Below, piece by piece: positions 9,684 to 19,998 of a stretch of DNA of 47,539 bases. Origin of the DNA: Oxalobacteraceae bacterium (lineage in GTDB: Bacteria; Pseudomonadota; Gammaproteobacteria; Burkholderiales; Burkholderiaceae_D). A program made the position numbers and the translations under genes. The stretch covers positions 1-47,539 of the forward strand of contig JAGKXB010000015.1 of the NCBI GenBank assembly GCA_021151485.1. The letters run 5' to 3'. The notes below the pieces were generated by a model. That model saw nothing but the letters and a program-made list of their open reading frames with translations, did not search any database and was not told the DNA's origin. Position 1 is the stretch's first letter. Each line of letters opens with the position of its first letter.

Positions 9684-12083
9684 ATGTCTAAAAAAAACCA
9701 AACTTATACCCGCGACTTTAATCGTTCTCCAGCCGTACCTAATAATCGTTTGTTACATCTTTTGTATGAAGCACGTTGGTTAGTGTTGCTAGCGCTTGCT
9801 ACTTATTTCATTCTGATTTTGGCAACATATAGCAAACTTGATTCGTGCTGGTCAAATAACACCAATTTACCTAAATTTGAAAATCTTGGCGGACGCCTTG
9901 GCGCGTGGTTGGCCGATATATTTTTATATATTTTTGGTTTTTCAGCTTGGTGGTGGGGAGTGTTGTTCTTACGCACCCTGTGGCGAGGGTATACACAATT
10001 GACCTTAAATTCAACGTTGCTACCCGCAAGATCAACTGTAGATACTGATGTGAATTTGGATTCAAACGAAGAGCCATGTAAAAACATTTCTAATGCTGAT
10101 TGTGCGTCCAAATACGATCGTTGGATTGGTGGATTTGGCTTTTTCCTGTTGTTGTTAGGAAGTGTAGGACTGGAATATTTGCGCATGTATAGCCTACATG
10201 TGCAATTGCCGCTTGCTCCGGGTGGTGTGTTGGGGCGGGAATTCGGCACCGTCGTTCAAAGTGCATTAGGTTTTACCAGCGCGACTTTGTTGTTGCTTTT
10301 GCTATTTGCGCTAGGATTTAGTCTGTTCTTTCGCGTGTCATGGATGACCTTGGTCGAGCAAATCGGCACGGTAATAGAAAACAGCGTTGTGTGGGTAAGA
10401 AATCAATACGTAGCGCAGCAAGATCGCAAAGTGGGCCATGTGGCTGCTGTAAAAAGAGAAGAAGTCGTGCTGCAAGAGCGCGCCAAACATGTGGAAGTCG
10501 CGCCGATTAAAATTGCGCCGCAAGTCGTGCATGTGCCGCAATCGGAACGTAGCGAAAAAGAAAAACAAGCTGTACTGTTCACCGATTTGCCAGACAGCGA
10601 TTTACCACCTTTATCTTTGCTGGATGCAGCGCCAGCTGTGCAGGAAACGGTGAGTGTGGAAACCCTGGAATTCACCAGTCGTTTGATTGAAAAGAAACTT
10701 TCCGATTTTGGTGTGACAGTGCAAGTCATCGCTGCGCATCCTGGTCCCGTCATTACGCGCTATGAAATCGAACCCGCGACCGGCGTCAAAGGGAGTCAGA
10801 TCGTTGGTTTGGCTCGTGATTTGGCACGTTCTTTGTCACTAACATCGATTCGTGTGGTGGAAACCATTCCAGGCAAAAATTATATGGGATTGGAATTGCC
10901 GAATCCTAAACGCCAAATCGTACGTTTGACAGAAATTGTCGGTTCCAAAGTTTATAGCGATAGCAGTTCCAACCTGACGATTGCACTGGGCAAAGACATT
11001 GCGGGTAATCCAGTCGTAGCGGATTTAGCCAAAATGCCACATTTGCTGATTGCTGGTACGACTGGTTCGGGTAAATCGGTTGGGATTAACGCTACCATTT
11101 TGTCTCTCTTATACAAATCCGATCCCAGCCAGGTTCGATTGATTTTGATTGATCCCAAGATGCTAGAAATGTCGGTTTATGAAGGCATTCCTCATTTGTT
11201 AGCGCCAGTCGTGACTGATATGCGCCAAGCTGGCCATGCACTGAATTGGGTGGTGAATGAGATGGAGCGGCGCTATAAATTGATGTCCAAATTGGGTGTG
11301 CGCAATTTGGCGGGTTACAACACCAAAATTAGTGAAGCAGCGAAGCGGGAAGAACATATTCCCAATCCATTCAGCCTGACACCGGATGCGCCCGAACCAT
11401 TAGAAAAACTGCCAACCATCGTGATTGTGATCGATGAATTGGCTGATTTGATGATGGTCGTAGGTAAAAAAGTAGAAGAATTAATCGCCCGTATCGCACA
11501 AAAAGCCCGTGCCGCTGGCTTGCATTTGATTCTAGCCACGCAACGTCCTTCGGTCGACGTGATTACGGGCTTGATCAAAGCCAACGTACCGACGCGTATT
11601 GCTTTCCAGGTGTCGAGCAAAATTGATTCGCGTACCATTCTGGATCAAATGGGCGCTGAAACACTGTTGGGAATGGGCGATATGCTCTACATGCCGCCTG
11701 GTACTGGTTTGCCGATGCGGGTGCATGGCGCTTTTGTTTCCGATGAAGAAGTGCATCGCGTCGTGGCACATTTGAAGGAGCAGGGCGAACCAAATTATGT
11801 AGAAGGCATCTTAGAAGGTGGCGTGCTGGAAGAGGGCGCAGATGGCATGGCAGTGGGCGAAAATGGGCAGAATGGCGAAGCCGATGCCTTATACGATCAA
11901 GCCGTCGCCATCGTATTAAAAAATCGCCGCGCGTCGATTTCTCTGGTGCAACGTCATTTGCGCATCGGTTACAACCGCGCAGCGCGTTTGCTCGAACAAA
12001 TGGAAAGCAGCGGCATCGTTTCTTCGATGCAGTCAAACGGTAATCGGGAAATTCTCGTTCCTACAGGAAGTCAAAATGAATAA
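9684..12083 (+). CDS. ftsK: DNA translocase FtsK
   Basis: This 799-residue septal DNA pump moves chromosome ends to the dif site and activates XerCD. The N-terminus has four membrane segments (roughly residues 20-45, 70-100, 135-155 and 195-215). A short linker follows, then the RecA-like motor with Walker A GTTGSGKS at 458-465 and Walker B VIDELAD near 582. The C-terminal gamma winged helix ([19 protein letters not shown]) reads KOPS sequences. The linker is much shorter than in E. coli FtsK. I chose the ATG at 9684 ([11 protein letters not shown]); an in-frame ATG at 9624 would add 20 Cys/Met-rich residues and cannot be excluded. The stop overlaps the lolA start by 8 bases. Confidence 0.95.
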   Translation: MSKKNQTYTRDFNRSPAVPNNRLLHLLYEARWLVLLALATYFILILATYSKLDSCWSNNTNLPKFENLGGRLGAWLADIFLYIFGFSAWWWGVLFLRTLWRGYTQLTLNSTLLPARSTVDTDVNLDSNEEPCKNISNADCASKYDRWIGGFGFFLLLLGSVGLEYLRMYSLHVQLPLAPGGVLGREFGTVVQSALGFTSATLLLLLLFALGFSLFFRVSWMTLVEQIGTVIENSVVWVRNQYVAQQDRKVGHVAAVKREEVVLQERAKHVEVAPIKIAPQVVHVPQSERSEKEKQAVLFTDLPDSDLPPLSLLDAAPAVQETVSVETLEFTSRLIEKKLSDFGVTVQVIAAHPGPVITRYEIEPATGVKGSQIVGLARDLARSLSLTSIRVVETIPGKNYMGLELPNPKRQIVRLTEIVGSKVYSDSSSNLTIALGKDIAGNPVVADLAKMPHLLIAGTTGSGKSVGINATILSLLYKSDPSQVRLILIDPKMLEMSVYEGIPHLLAPVVTDMRQAGHALNWVVNEMERRYKLMSKLGVRNLAGYNTKISEAAKREEHIPNPFSLTPDAPEPLEKLPTIVIVIDELADLMMVVGKKVEELIARIAQKARAAGLHLILATQRPSVDVITGLIKANVPTRIAFQVSSKIDSRTILDQMGAETLLGMGDMLYMPPGTGLPMRVHGAFVSDEEVHRVVAHLKEQGEPNYVEGILEGGVLEEGADGMAVGENGQNGEADALYDQAVAIVLKNRRASISLVQRHLRIGYNRAARLLEQMESSGIVSSMQSNGNREILVPTGSQNE

Positions 12084-12732
12084 TAAAAATAATATTAATC
12101 AATTAAGCTCGGTAGTCATTTCTATCCTGATCGCTGCCACTGTCATTACGCCAAGTTGGGCGATCGCTGGTGCTTTGGAGCAATTCAAATCGTTTGTCAC
12201 CAGCACCAAATCCGCCAAAGGCGAATTTATCCAGCGTCAGGTCAGCACGGCAGAAGGTAAAGCCAAAATTTCTGCCCCTTCCAGCGGCACATTTGTATTC
12301 GCCCGCCCTGGTAAATTTATCTGGGCTTATCAAAAGCCTTATGAGCAATTGCTGCAAGCCGATGGTGAAAAGCTTTACATCTACGATAAAGATTTGAATC
12401 AAGTCACGGTGAAAAAACTAGGCAATGCTTTAAGCTCCAGCCCCGCCGCCATCTTGTTCGGCAGCAATGATTTGGAAAAAAACTTCACGCTAAAAGACAA
12501 CGGTAACAAAGACGGTTTGGAATGGCTAGCAGCCAAACCCATCAACAAAGACAGCACTTTCGAACAAATCGGCATCGGCCTACGTAACGGCGTGCCGGAA
12601 GCCATGGAACTACGCGACGCCTTCGGTCACGTGTCTTTGCTAACGTTCAAAAACATAGAAAAAAATCCTGCGATTACGCCCAATCAATTCAAGTTCGCCA
12701 TTCCCAAAGGCGTGGATGTGTTGAGCGAGTAA
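12076..12732 (+). CDS. lolA: Outer-membrane lipoprotein carrier LolA
   Basis: A 218-residue periplasmic chaperone that takes lipoproteins from the LolCDE complex to LolB. The first 32 residues are a signal peptide with a hydrophobic core ([12 protein letters not shown]) and probable cleavage after AIA or AGA. The mature part shows LolA features: KGEFIQRQ, then [17 protein letters not shown] and [13 protein letters not shown]. The start overlaps the end of ftsK by 8 bases, implying coupled translation. ftsK-lolA-rarA is the usual order in this group. A REP-like repeat follows the gene. Confidence 0.95.
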   Translation: MNNKNNINQLSSVVISILIAATVITPSWAIAGALEQFKSFVTSTKSAKGEFIQRQVSTAEGKAKISAPSSGTFVFARPGKFIWAYQKPYEQLLQADGEKLYIYDKDLNQVTVKKLGNALSSSPAAILFGSNDLEKNFTLKDNGNKDGLEWLAAKPINKDSTFEQIGIGLRNGVPEAMELRDAFGHVSLLTFKNIEKNPAITPNQFKFAIPKGVDVLSE

Positions 12733-12760
12733 CTAATTAACCGAGATTGTCCATTAGCCT

Positions 12761-12855
12761 CCGTCGTCCCCGCGGGGTTAGGCGGGAATCCAGCGTCTTT
12801 CGTTGTTTCAGCTAAAAGACACTGGATCCCCGACTCAAGCACTCGGGGACGACGG
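12761..12855. repeat. REP-like repeat, second copy
   Basis: The ends, CCGTCGTCCCC (12761-12771) and GGGGACGACGG (12845-12855), are reverse complements. The left unit contains GGTTAGGCGGGAATCCAGCG, close to the left arm at 4671-4697. The right unit is a hairpin of CCCGA (stem) and TCGGG around a 9-base loop. The shared core GGGAATCCAGCGTCTT ties it to the copy between nadE and the PII gene. It lies between lolA and rarA. Confidence 0.75.
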
Positions 12856-12879
12856 TTTTAAGTTTTATTGAATAAATAG

Positions 12880-14205
12880 ATGCTCGACCTATTCGACACC
12901 GAAACACCAACCAACCAACTCACGCCCACGCCACCTCTAGCAGAAGCACTGCGCCCAACAACATTGGATGAGGTAATTGGCCAAACACACCTGCTAGGCG
13001 CAGGCAAACCGCTACGACTCGCATTTGAATCCGGCAAAGCCCATTCCATGATTTTGTGGGGCCCGCCAGGTGTAGGCAAAACAACCTTGGCCCGCCTTAC
13101 GGCTACTGCTTTCAAGTGCGAATTCATCGCGCTATCCGCAGTGTTTTCAGGCGTCAAAGATATCCGTGCTGCCATGGAGCAGGCACAGCAAAACCTGGCT
13201 ATGGGCAAGCACACCATCTTGTTCGTCGACGAAATTCACCGTTTCAACAAATCCCAGCAAGACGCGCTGCTTCCCTATGCCGAAAGTGGCTTAGTCACCT
13301 TTATTGGCGCCACGACAGAAAACCCTTCTTTTGAAGTCAATTCGGCGCTGCTGTCACGCGCTCAGGTCTATGTGCTGAAATCACTAACAGAAGCAGAGTT
13401 GCAGCAACTTCTCCTTACCGCGCAAGAAAAAGCACTGGCTGGCTTGGAGTTTGACGACTTAGCAAGAGACACCCTCATCGGCTATGCGGATGGTGATGCC
13501 AGACGGTTTTTGAACTTGCTGGAACAATGCCAAACGGCTGCTGGCGTGGCCAAAGTTAAAAAGATTGATGCCGACTTTGTGCAAAATGCCTTGACCTTGA
13601 ATAGCCGGCGTTTTGACAAAGGTGGCGACAACTTCTACGACCAAATTTCCGCCTTACATAAGTCGGTGCGCGGCTCGCATCCCGATGCCGCGCTGTATTG
13701 GCTGACACGCATGTTGGATGGTGGTGCCGATCCTCGCTACCTATCCCGCCGCATCGTTCGCATGGCATGGGAAGACATCGGACTCGCCGACCCAAGAGCG
13801 ATGCAAATAGCCAATGATGCCGCTACGACTTATGAGCGTTTAGGAAGTCCAGAAGGCGAGCTAGCGCTCGGCCAAGCGGTAATTTATCTAGCCGTTGCGG
13901 CCAAAAGCAACGCCGGCTACAACGCCTATAACCAGGCAAGAGCTTTCGTCAAACAAGACAAAAGCCGTGAGGTACCTGTTCACCTTCGCAATGCTCCTAC
14001 CAAGCTGATGAAGGAATTGGGTTACGGCCACGAATACCGCTACGCCCATAACGAACCCAATGCGTATGCCGCTGGGGAAACTTATTTGCCTGATGGGATG
14101 CAGGAGCCAGGCTGGTATCAGCCGGTGGCTAGGGGGTTAGAGATTAAGGTTGGTGAGAAGCTGGCTCTTCTACGGAAGTGGGATGAGGAAGCGGGTAAGA
14201 AGTAG
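12880..14205 (+). CDS. rarA: Replication-associated recombination ATPase
   Basis: A 441-residue AAA+ ATPase of the RarA/MgsA (WRNIP1) family, which acts at stalled replication forks and interacts with SSB. Walker A GPPGVGKT is at residues 61-68 and Walker B with FVDEIHRFNKSQQ starts near 115. The C-terminal tetramerisation region has the family signature AALYWLTRMLDGGADPRYLSRR. Length is normal. It follows lolA after a REP-like repeat. In related genomes the next gene is usually serS; here an extra gene intervenes at 14262. Confidence 0.96.
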   Translation: MLDLFDTETPTNQLTPTPPLAEALRPTTLDEVIGQTHLLGAGKPLRLAFESGKAHSMILWGPPGVGKTTLARLTATAFKCEFIALSAVFSGVKDIRAAMEQAQQNLAMGKHTILFVDEIHRFNKSQQDALLPYAESGLVTFIGATTENPSFEVNSALLSRAQVYVLKSLTEAELQQLLLTAQEKALAGLEFDDLARDTLIGYADGDARRFLNLLEQCQTAAGVAKVKKIDADFVQNALTLNSRRFDKGGDNFYDQISALHKSVRGSHPDAALYWLTRMLDGGADPRYLSRRIVRMAWEDIGLADPRAMQIANDAATTYERLGSPEGELALGQAVIYLAVAAKSNAGYNAYNQARAFVKQDKSREVPVHLRNAPTKLMKELGYGHEYRYAHNEPNAYAAGETYLPDGMQEPGWYQPVARGLEIKVGEKLALLRKWDEEAGKK

Positions 14206-14261
14206 CGCAGTTCATAGGTTCTCAATGTCATATGCTGTAAATTCTTCAAAGGAACTTTTAG

Positions 14262-15941
14262 ATGTTTTCTTTTTCCTCTATTAACATGGCGCCCATATCA
14301 AGTTGGGGTGGCCGTGGTGCAATTCCTGACGGGCAAATGGCCAAACCTATTCCGACAGATCAATATTTGTCGATGGCCGACCTTGATCATGCTTCACTTT
14401 CAGCATTTAACCGGACATCCTACGCAACGGGTGTGGTTAGAGTTGGCCAGAAAATTGTTGCTAATGCGGTGTTGATTTCACCCACCTTGGTTTTGGTCGC
14501 TGGCCATTCATTTGATGAAACACGTTCTGACGTTTATTTTCAATTTCCAGAGTTACGAAGGAATGTGCATGGTCGATTGTTGTTTGATGGCGCAAGGGAT
14601 AGTCAATTTCAAACGGACTTCAAAATTATTCAAATTCAACCGATAACAGATCGAGTCCCAGCTCGGCTCAGTGTGAGTGCAGGTGGTTTTGGTCGATCCA
14701 TACAATTTTCTTACGATGAATCAAGTTGTCAATACGTTAAGGTTTATGAACAAGAGGCGGAGCATTACGCCACCAATGCGGATTGGATAACAGCACCAAC
14801 GCAAGCAGGCGAGTGTGGTGGGCCGCGGCTTAGTATGAGTTCAGGGTGCATTCAAAGTATGCATCAAGGTGAGCGAGCAGGTTTTACCATCAATCAAATG
14901 ATCATGACGCTGGAACAAGCACTTAGCTCTCACAAAGAGGTTGCAGAAAACATTATTCAGCAGTTGAGCATCCCTGATTTTGAGATGCGTTACATGAATA
15001 ATTCCACTATTGCTTTGGAGCCTGATGATGTTATTCCAGAAGCACGTCGACCGGCGAGAGAAGAGTTTTCAGTTTTTTTGAATCGTGTTTCGTTTGTGGG
15101 TTCTTGCCAATATGGCAGGCCAAAATATGCTATCAGGATGAATCATTTGACGCGCTATTTGGCTGATTACGATGACGCATTTATCAATATGAAAATACAC
15201 GAGATATTTGCAGAGAATGGTCTGCCGTACTCGGACGATTTGCTGTTTGATATGAGTAGCAACATGTTGTTTGAAATAGAGGGACGCATTCCTAGTAGTG
15301 CTAATCCAAGATGTATCGGTATTGACGCGCAAAATGCTCAGGCACTGCTTATCAAAGACAAATACATTCAGGTATATAAAAATTTGTATAAGTTGTGTCG
15401 CATTGCTAGCGAGGGCACATTGGTTGATGGTATTCGGGAATATGTTGATCCCCAATTTCCTATCAGCGCGACATCGCATATCAGTGAAAAATTCATTCTT
15501 GACCATGTTGTAGATTTTTCAAGTACAAGTGGGCGTAATAAATATTTGTTGGACGGGGCAAAACGGCGTGCTATTCCTATCGAGACGGTTATTACAACCC
15601 GAGACATTGAAAAGTTAAGCAAGGAAATACGTGAGACTGATTTTGCGCATATTCGTTCCCAAATTAACGCTTATCAAATGAGAAAAAGGCAGGCTTTTAA
15701 TGTTTATTATCTTACGCGAGGCGAGTATGCCCTTTACGAAGCGCGGTTACGTACAACTCAAGCCAGTTATGCATTGACAGAGAAAAAGGATCAATTTGTT
15801 TATACGGTGGAAGAACAGAACGGGCTCTACTACGCCTATCACTACGAAAATTCAAAAACAGCCTTCAATACTACGGGCATGCGTCGTTTGGAGTTTGGTG
15901 CGCAAGTTGTCTATTTGCAACCAGTTAACGTCCCATTTTAA
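14262..15941 (+). CDS. Putative 3C-like cysteine protease
   Basis: A 559-residue protein of no named family that I recognise. Residues 55-225 look like a chymotrypsin-fold (PA clan) protease with a Cys nucleophile. Visible points are VLISPTLVLVAGHSFD with His82, QTDFKII with Asp119, PTQAGECGGP with Cys185, and GCIQSMHQGERAGF with His201. The nucleophile block has the pattern P-T-x-A-G-x-C-G-G, then G-x-x-x-x-M-H, as in picornaviral 3C proteases, where the Thr five before Cys and the later His form the Gln-selective S1 pocket. The remaining 330 residues are unrecognised, with a long helical stretch near 460-500. No signal peptide or membrane segment is seen. AAAGGA precedes the ATG by 8 bases. 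It sits alone between rarA and serS. Confidence 0.7.
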   Translation: MFSFSSINMAPISSWGGRGAIPDGQMAKPIPTDQYLSMADLDHASLSAFNRTSYATGVVRVGQKIVANAVLISPTLVLVAGHSFDETRSDVYFQFPELRRNVHGRLLFDGARDSQFQTDFKIIQIQPITDRVPARLSVSAGGFGRSIQFSYDESSCQYVKVYEQEAEHYATNADWITAPTQAGECGGPRLSMSSGCIQSMHQGERAGFTINQMIMTLEQALSSHKEVAENIIQQLSIPDFEMRYMNNSTIALEPDDVIPEARRPAREEFSVFLNRVSFVGSCQYGRPKYAIRMNHLTRYLADYDDAFINMKIHEIFAENGLPYSDDLLFDMSSNMLFEIEGRIPSSANPRCIGIDAQNAQALLIKDKYIQVYKNLYKLCRIASEGTLVDGIREYVDPQFPISATSHISEKFILDHVVDFSSTSGRNKYLLDGAKRRAIPIETVITTRDIEKLSKEIRETDFAHIRSQINAYQMRKRQAFNVYYLTRGEYALYEARLRTTQASYALTEKKDQFVYTVEEQNGLYYAYHYENSKTAFNTTGMRRLEFGAQVVYLQPVNVPF

Positions 15942-15959
15942 AAAATAAGTAAAAAATAA

Positions 15960-17327
<1,368 letters not shown>

Positions 17328-17371
17328 CCAAAATCTGAACGAGGACGGATAAAAGATCAAAGGACAATGCG

Positions 17372-17806
17372 ATGGTTGCCATGCCAGCACAATTACCGAA
17401 TGATATGCCGCATCAGTGTGTATTTAAGGCAGCTGTTGATTACCGCATTCCCCCCGCTATTTTGTATGCCATCCGCAAAAAAGAGGGGGGTAAAGTAGGG
17501 CAGTCTTCACGCAATAGCAACAACACGCGTGATTACAATCAAACACAAATCAACGATGTATGGATGCAGACTTTTTATAAAAAACAGGGCGTGCATCCGT
17601 ACTGGTTGGCAAATGATGCTTGTCTCGGCATTCGTGCAACGGCGTATATTGTGCGCTATGAAATTGAGCGAGTAGGGAATTTCTGGCGTGGCGTTGGCAA
17701 TTATCACAGCCGCACACCAAGCAGAAACGCAGCATATGCCAGGGACGTCTATATTTTATCCCTGCATTACGAAAAAATCCTGAGCAGGATGGGATGGATT
17801 AAGTAA
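17372..17806 (+). CDS. Small lytic transglycosylase-like protein
   Basis: A 144-residue protein resembling the small SLT-fold (lysozyme-like) transglycosylases of the VirB1/IpgF/TrbN type, which open peptidoglycan for envelope-spanning machines. The likely catalytic Glu is Glu38 in ILYAIRKKEGG. NSNNTRDYNQTQIN follows, as does ACLGIRATAYIVRYEI, and a late NYHSRTPSRNAAYARDV block matches the typical closing part of the domain. No signal peptide is apparent, so either export is by another route or the true start differs. It follows serS by 44 bases and precedes tRNA-Ser. No secretion or pilus genes are nearby to suggest a partner. Confidence 0.7.
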   Translation: MVAMPAQLPNDMPHQCVFKAAVDYRIPPAILYAIRKKEGGKVGQSSRNSNNTRDYNQTQINDVWMQTFYKKQGVHPYWLANDACLGIRATAYIVRYEIERVGNFWRGVGNYHSRTPSRNAAYARDVYILSLHYEKILSRMGWIK

Positions 17807-17860
17807 TTTCATCATGCTACAATGCGCGGCTTCGCAGCACGTAGTACATAGACCGATTTA

Positions 17861-17951
17861 GGAAAGGTGGCAGAGTGGTCGAATGCGCTGGACTCGAAAT
17901 CCAGTGTACATCTTTGGTGTACCGTGAGTTCGAATCTCACCCTTTCCGCCA
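17861..17951 (+). tRNA. tRNA-Ser(CGA)
   Basis: A class II tRNA with CCA encoded. The acceptor stem pairs GGAAAGG with CCTTTCC, followed by discriminator G and CCA. The anticodon loop CTCGAAA within TGGA/TCCA gives anticodon CGA, reading UCG. A long variable arm (GTACATCTTTGGTGTAC region) confirms a serine tRNA. The T arm contains GTTCGAATC. A strong terminator follows 42 bases later. Confidence 0.97.
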
Positions 17952-17992
17952 GTACAAAGACCTCAAACTTGCTGAGCAGGCCTTGAGGCAGC

Positions 17993-18021
17993 AAAAAGCC
18001 CCGCACCACGCGGGGCTTTTT
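17993..18021 (+). terminator. Intrinsic terminator after tRNA-Ser
   Basis: A perfect 12-base stem, AAAAAGCCCCGC (17993-18004) with GCGGGGCTTTTT (18010-18021), closes a 5-base loop and ends in a T run. It reads as a Rho-independent terminator for tRNA-Ser. The A-run on the other side makes it potentially bidirectional. Confidence 0.9.
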
Positions 18022-18372
18022 GCTTTGGGCTCCTGACTTCGACTTGTGGCTGTGGCCCATGAAAGTCGTCTCAAACCTCGTTTGTCTCAAGACCTCATGA
18101 CTTTTTCAGACTTGGTTCAGAGCCGTAGTTTTGCTGGCCTTGGTAAAACAGGCTTTGAACCTTAACGAATGCAAGTTCGTTGTTCAGATCGTTTTGATCT
18201 GAAATCGGTTATGAAACTCATCCCTCACTCGAGCTAGTTTGTTTTCTGAATTAAGAGCTTCGAGCTAGCCGACACGATCTAATTTAAAACTATTAAATTA
18301 ATTAAAATGTTCCTGATGATTTTTGTTGTTGAAAGCTTCCGACTTTTTTCCAAACAGTTGTCAGATGAGTAT
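18022..18372. other. Non-coding stretch beside acquired block
   Basis: I see no gene here. The region turns AT-rich toward the hsdR remnant. It holds an 8-base inverted repeat, TTCAGATC (18183-18190) with GATCTGAA (18196-18203), and a 9-base direct repeat TCGAGCTAG at 18229-18237 and 18260-18268. This is the left border zone of the GC-rich block. No integrase gene and no duplicate of the tRNA-Ser 3' end were found on the far side. Confidence 0.5.
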
Positions 18373-19014
18373 TCATACTTCTACTCCTAGAGGCATCCAT
18401 TCTTCGCCAAGAGCTTGAGCTTGCTCAAGTACTAGCTGAACTGCAAAGTCAGCTTGATCAGGCGGATATTTGTATTTCTTCAGAATGCGCTTGACCATTA
18501 GCCGCAATTTAGCCCGCATACTTTCACGCTCTGACCAGTCAACAGTCAGGTTCTCACGCAGGCTCTGCGTGAGTTCTTGGGCGATCTTCTTTAACGTTTC
18601 GTCTTGAAGTTCGCGCACCGCCGATTCGTTGTTGGCCAGCGCGTCGTAAAACTTCACTTCGTCCTCACGCAGGCCTAATTGGTCACCACGTGTCGCTTCC
18701 TCGCGGAACTTCTTGGCCATGGCGATAAGCTCTTCCATGACCTGCGCGGTTTCGATGCTCCTGTTTTGATAGCGGCGAATCACATCGGCCAGCAAATCGC
18801 TGAACTTGCGGTCTTGCACCACGTTGCTGGCAAAGCGGCTTTTGATCTCTCCTTGCAGCAAACGCTCCAGCAGTTCCACCGCCAGGTTTTTCTCGGGCAA
18901 GTTATTCACCTGCGCCAAAAAGTCGTCGTCAAGCAAACCAATGTTGGGCTTGTCCAGACCCACAGCCGCAAAGATGTCCACCACTTCGCCAGACACCACG
19001 GCTGAGCTGATGAT
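18373..19014 (-). pseudogene. hsdR 3'-end remnant (type I restriction)
   Basis: About 213 residues matching the C-terminal helical region (DUF3387-type) of the type I restriction translocase subunit HsdR. Recognisable stretches are NLAVELLERLLQGEIKSR, RRYQNRSIETAQVMEEL and WSERESMRAKLRLMVKRILK. A full HsdR is around 1000 residues and carries nuclease and helicase domains; all of that is missing. Family resemblance stops near IISSAVVS at about 19014. The frame runs on to 19284, but those codons are merely antisense to the arsR leader and arsR. The natural C-terminus and stop are kept. GC is about 57 %, well above the surroundings. No hsdM or hsdS is present. Confidence 0.85.
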
Positions 19015-19106
19015 CGGCCAGGTTCGGCCGGGACCTTTTGAGCCTGCAGTAGTGGTTCCGGCTTGGTCTCTCGTGCTGCTGTTGCTTGACGCCGAAAGCC
19101 GATGTC

Positions 19107-19143
19107 TTGGTTTTGTCATATATTTCGACGATAATAGAAATAT
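19107..19143 (+). promoter_or_regulatory. arsR promoter and operator
   Basis: A perfect inverted repeat, ATATTTC (19120-19126) and GAAATAT (19137-19143), separated by 10 bases, overlaps the arsR start codon at 19142. This is the expected form of an ArsR-family operator. A -10-like GATAAT lies at 19130-19135 inside it, with a weak TTGGTT at 19107-19112 spaced 17 bases. If this promoter is right, transcription would begin at or next to the ATG. Confidence 0.65.
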
Positions 19144-19468
19144 GGAAGAAAAAGACGTCGTCAAAGCCTTAGCCGCCATGGCCCAGCCCAACCGCCTGCA
19201 GGTGTTCCGCTCCCTCGTGGTTGCGGGAAAACAAGGTGCGACGCCAGGGCAGTTGGGCGAGCTGCTCGGGGTGCCTAACGCCACGCTCTCGTTTCATCTC
19301 AAAGAGCTGATGGGCGCGGGCCTGATCAGCCAGGAGCGCAGTGGGCGCAACCTGATCTACCGCGTCGAGTTTGAGCAGATGAATGGTCTGCTTGCCTACC
19401 TCACTGAGAACTGCTGCCAGGGCGCCGAGGCCTGCCTTGATGCCTCATCCACCAATTGCCAATGCTGA
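19142..19468 (+). CDS. arsR: Arsenic-responsive repressor ArsR
   Basis: A 108-residue SmtB/ArsR-family winged-helix repressor that leaves DNA when arsenite binds. The recognition helix lies around GVPNATLSFHLKELMGAGLI. The metal site is C-terminal: CCQGAEAC gives a Cys-Cys-x5-Cys spacing like that described for Acidithiobacillus ferrooxidans ArsR, rather than the ELCVCDL helix of E. coli ArsR. Two more Cys follow in the last four residues (NCQC). The ATG at 19142 fits the family; it lacks an upstream Shine-Dalgarno and overlaps the operator. First gene of arsR-arsI-arsC-acr3. Confidence 0.94.
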   Translation: MEEKDVVKALAAMAQPNRLQVFRSLVVAGKQGATPGQLGELLGVPNATLSFHLKELMGAGLISQERSGRNLIYRVEFEQMNGLLAYLTENCCQGAEACLDASSTNCQC

Positions 19469-19479
19469 AAGGAGCCAAT

Positions 19480-19989
19480 ATGAAACGATTCCATGTCCAC
19501 ATCCATGTGCAAGATCTGCAAGCGAGCATCGCGTTTTACTCACGCTTGTTCTCTGCCCAACCTGCGCGGATCGAAACTGACTACGCCAAGTGGATGCTTG
19601 AAGACCCTCGGGTGAACTTCGCCATCTCAACGCGAGGCAGCAAGCCTGGCCTCGACCACCTGGGCTTCCAAGTCGATAGTGCCGAGGAGTTGGTTGAGAT
19701 GAAGGCGGCTGCTCAAAACGCCGACATGGCCGTGCTCGACGAAGGCGAGACGACCTGTTGCTATGCCCGCAGCGACAAACACTGGATCACTGACCCGCAA
19801 GGCGTCGCCTGGGAGCAGTTCCATACCCTTGGAGACATCCCAGTTTTTAACGAGGCCTCTCAACCCGCTTCTGGCGCGGCATGTTGCGCACCCACACAGC
19901 CAACTGCTGCAGCATGCTGCGCCCCGAACACGGTTGCAACAGTCGGTTGCTGCGGCCCCGCTACTTCCTCTAAATCCTCTTGCTGCTGA
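19480..19989 (+). CDS. arsI: ArsI-type C-As lyase, Cys-rich tail
   Basis: A 169-residue vicinal-oxygen-chelate (glyoxalase-fold) dioxygenase of the ArsI/CadI family. ArsI cleaves the C-As bond of trivalent methylarsenite and aromatic arsenicals using Fe(II) and O2. Expected residues are present: metal ligands His5, His60 and Glu112, and the substrate-binding Cys pair Cys93-Cys94 in ETTCCYARSDKHWITDPQG. The last 35 residues form an Ala/Pro-rich tail with four further Cys-Cys pairs (135-136, 146-147, 157-158, 168-169). I chose the ATG at 19480 because AAAGGAG precedes it by 5 bases. It follows arsR by 11 bases. The tail may hold or pass on arsenite. Confidence 0.9.
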   Translation: MKRFHVHIHVQDLQASIAFYSRLFSAQPARIETDYAKWMLEDPRVNFAISTRGSKPGLDHLGFQVDSAEELVEMKAAAQNADMAVLDEGETTCCYARSDKHWITDPQGVAWEQFHTLGDIPVFNEASQPASGAACCAPTQPTAAACCAPNTVATVGCCGPATSSKSSCC

Positions 19990-19998
19990 AAGAACAAC

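Noticed and set aside
17812..18090. A 92-codon frame on the - strand across tRNA-Ser
   Set aside because: It is antisense to the tRNA and its terminator and has the familiar tRNA-shadow peptide (RVRFELTVHQRCTLDFESSAF); not a gene.
18806..19141. Upstream extension of arsR
   Set aside because: It is antisense to the hsdR remnant. The ArsR family starts at MEEKDVVKAL (19142).
19015..19284. N-terminal extension of the hsdR remnant
   Set aside because: These codons are the antisense of the arsR leader and coding region and have no HsdR resemblance.
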